A stretch of DNA of 64,000 nucleotides. Source: Deltaproteobacteria bacterium. GTDB taxonomy: Bacteria; Myxococcota_A; Polyangia; Nannocystales; Nannocystaceae. Each line of letters starts with the position of its first letter. Position 1 is the stretch's first letter. The stretch spans positions 2,914,001-2,978,000 of the forward strand of contig JADJEE010000001.1 in the NCBI GenBank assembly GCA_016709225.1. The letters run 5' to 3'. Below the pieces are notes generated by a model, which did no database searches, was not told the origin of the DNA, and saw only the letters and a program-made list of their open reading frames with translations. This document shows, one piece after another, positions 63,497 to 64,000 of this stretch. The position numbers and the translations under genes were made by a program.

Positions 63497-64000
63497 CTAC
63501 AGCACCGCAGCGATGCGCGCGTAGACCTCGTCGGGATCGCCCACGCCGTCGACCGCGACCACGATGCCCTTGGATTGATATCGGGCGATCACCGGCCGCG
63601 TCTCGGCCTCGAACTTCGCCAGCCGCTCGCGGACCTTGTCGGGGGTGTCGTCGCTGCGCTGGTACAGCGCCTCGCCGGTGACGTCGCAGATGCCCTCGAC
63701 CTTCGGCGGGCTGTACTTCACGTGATAGACGTGGCCCGAGGGCGACATGCGGCGGCCGGTGATGCGCTCCTCGATGAGCGAGAACGGCACCTGCAGGTCG
63801 ATGACCTTGTCGATCGAGACCGCGGCGTCGAGCGCCTCCGCCTGCGGCATCGTGCGCGGGAAGCCGTCGAGGATGAAGCCCTTGGCGGCGGCCGGAGCCG
63901 CGAGCGCCTCGAGCAGCAGGTCGATCACGAGTGCGTCGGGGACCAAGCCACCTTCGTCCATGAAGCCCTTGGCGCGCACGCCCAGCTCGCTGCCGGCGGC
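63497..64000 (-). CDS. adk: Adenylate kinase, partial
   Basis: 167 aa of the C-terminal part; the gene runs off the right edge. SELGVRAKGFMDEGGLVPDALVIDLLLEAL, GFILDGFPRTMPQAEALD (DGFPR motif), then a LID region (GRRMSPSGHVYHVKYSPPKVEGICDVTGEALYQRSDD) of the long Adk form with only one Cys (so not zinc-type) and an ETRPVIARYQ end. It interconverts ATP, ADP and AMP. It normally precedes infA-rpmJ; here three unrelated genes lie between. Confidence 0.95.
   Translation of the reverse strand, partial: AAGSELGVRAKGFMDEGGLVPDALVIDLLLEALAAPAAAKGFILDGFPRTMPQAEALDAAVSIDKVIDLQVPFSLIEERITGRRMSPSGHVYHVKYSPPKVEGICDVTGEALYQRSDDTPDKVRERLAKFEAETRPVIARYQSKGIVVAVDGVGDPDEVYARIAAVL

Overview
The window is a very GC-rich bacterial chromosome segment, most likely from a Myxococcota of the Nannocystaceae/Polyangia type. 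Support for this (inference, not a placement): many lipoproteins with long acidic or Ser/Thr/Gly/Asp linkers behind a lipobox, Cys-rich disclaimer-like repeat lipoproteins, a PknK-like Ser/Thr kinase with AAA and helical-repeat regions, a REC-DUF4388-J-domain protein, a remnant of an AgmX/PglI-type C-terminal domain, a DUF2378-like protein, and many 4-nt start/stop overlaps.

Layout. 1-4.0 kb: a partial polytopic membrane protein, a MauG-type di-heme lipoprotein and a Cys-rich lipoprotein. 4.5-9.2 kb: rplM-rpsI, then divergently a response regulator, nadK and recN. 9.2-19.7 kb (minus strand): a propeller-like lipoprotein, a RelA-type (p)ppGpp synthetase, an acetoacetate-decarboxylase-like/FAD-oxidoreductase fusion and a large PknK-like kinase. 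19.9-28.4 kb (minus strand): five glycosyltransferases, one fused to a PHP domain, behind dusB. 28.4-35 kb (plus strand): a degenerate LytM protein, a membrane-anchored MutS homologue, an ArsR/SRPBCC pair with a near-leaderless promoter, an SH3-M23 lipoprotein and a strictosidine-synthase-like protein. 35-42.4 kb: an ECF sigma factor fused to a transmembrane/extracytoplasmic part and coupled to a Cys-rich lipoprotein, a patch of gene remnants, a PKD/multi-TM protein flanked by a 63-bp direct repeat, and a DUF2378-like protein. 42.4-48.5 kb (minus strand): fmt, a REC-DUF4388-J protein, priA and a FlhB/SctU-like membrane protein. 48.6-50.9 kb: an RCC1-repeat lipoprotein. 51-56.4 kb (minus strand): a compact operon whose first four genes are divergent FliO, FliP/SctR, FliQ/SctS and FliR/SctT homologues, followed by two lipoproteins and an outer-membrane-like protein broken by a frameshift. 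56.5-59.8 kb (minus strand): rplQ, rpoA, rpsD, rpsK, rpsM, rpmJ, infA. 60.1-64 kb: a DUF2807 lipoprotein, an acyl-CoA desaturase, a copper monooxygenase-like lipoprotein and the 3' part of adk.

The most notable content is a minimal, highly divergent type III export-gate gene set. The FliO/P/Q/R-like genes sit next to the alpha ribosomal-protein operon, and an SctU/FlhB-like protein that lacks the autocleaving NPTH cytoplasmic domain lies 6 kb away. No flagellar structural gene, ATPase or FlhA/SctV is seen in the window. The FliP-like protein has also lost the methionine-rich gate loop. A second unexplained feature is a ~31-37 bp sequence present four times, each time next to the 3' end of a gene. 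No tRNA, rRNA, CRISPR array, transposase or prophage gene was recognised.
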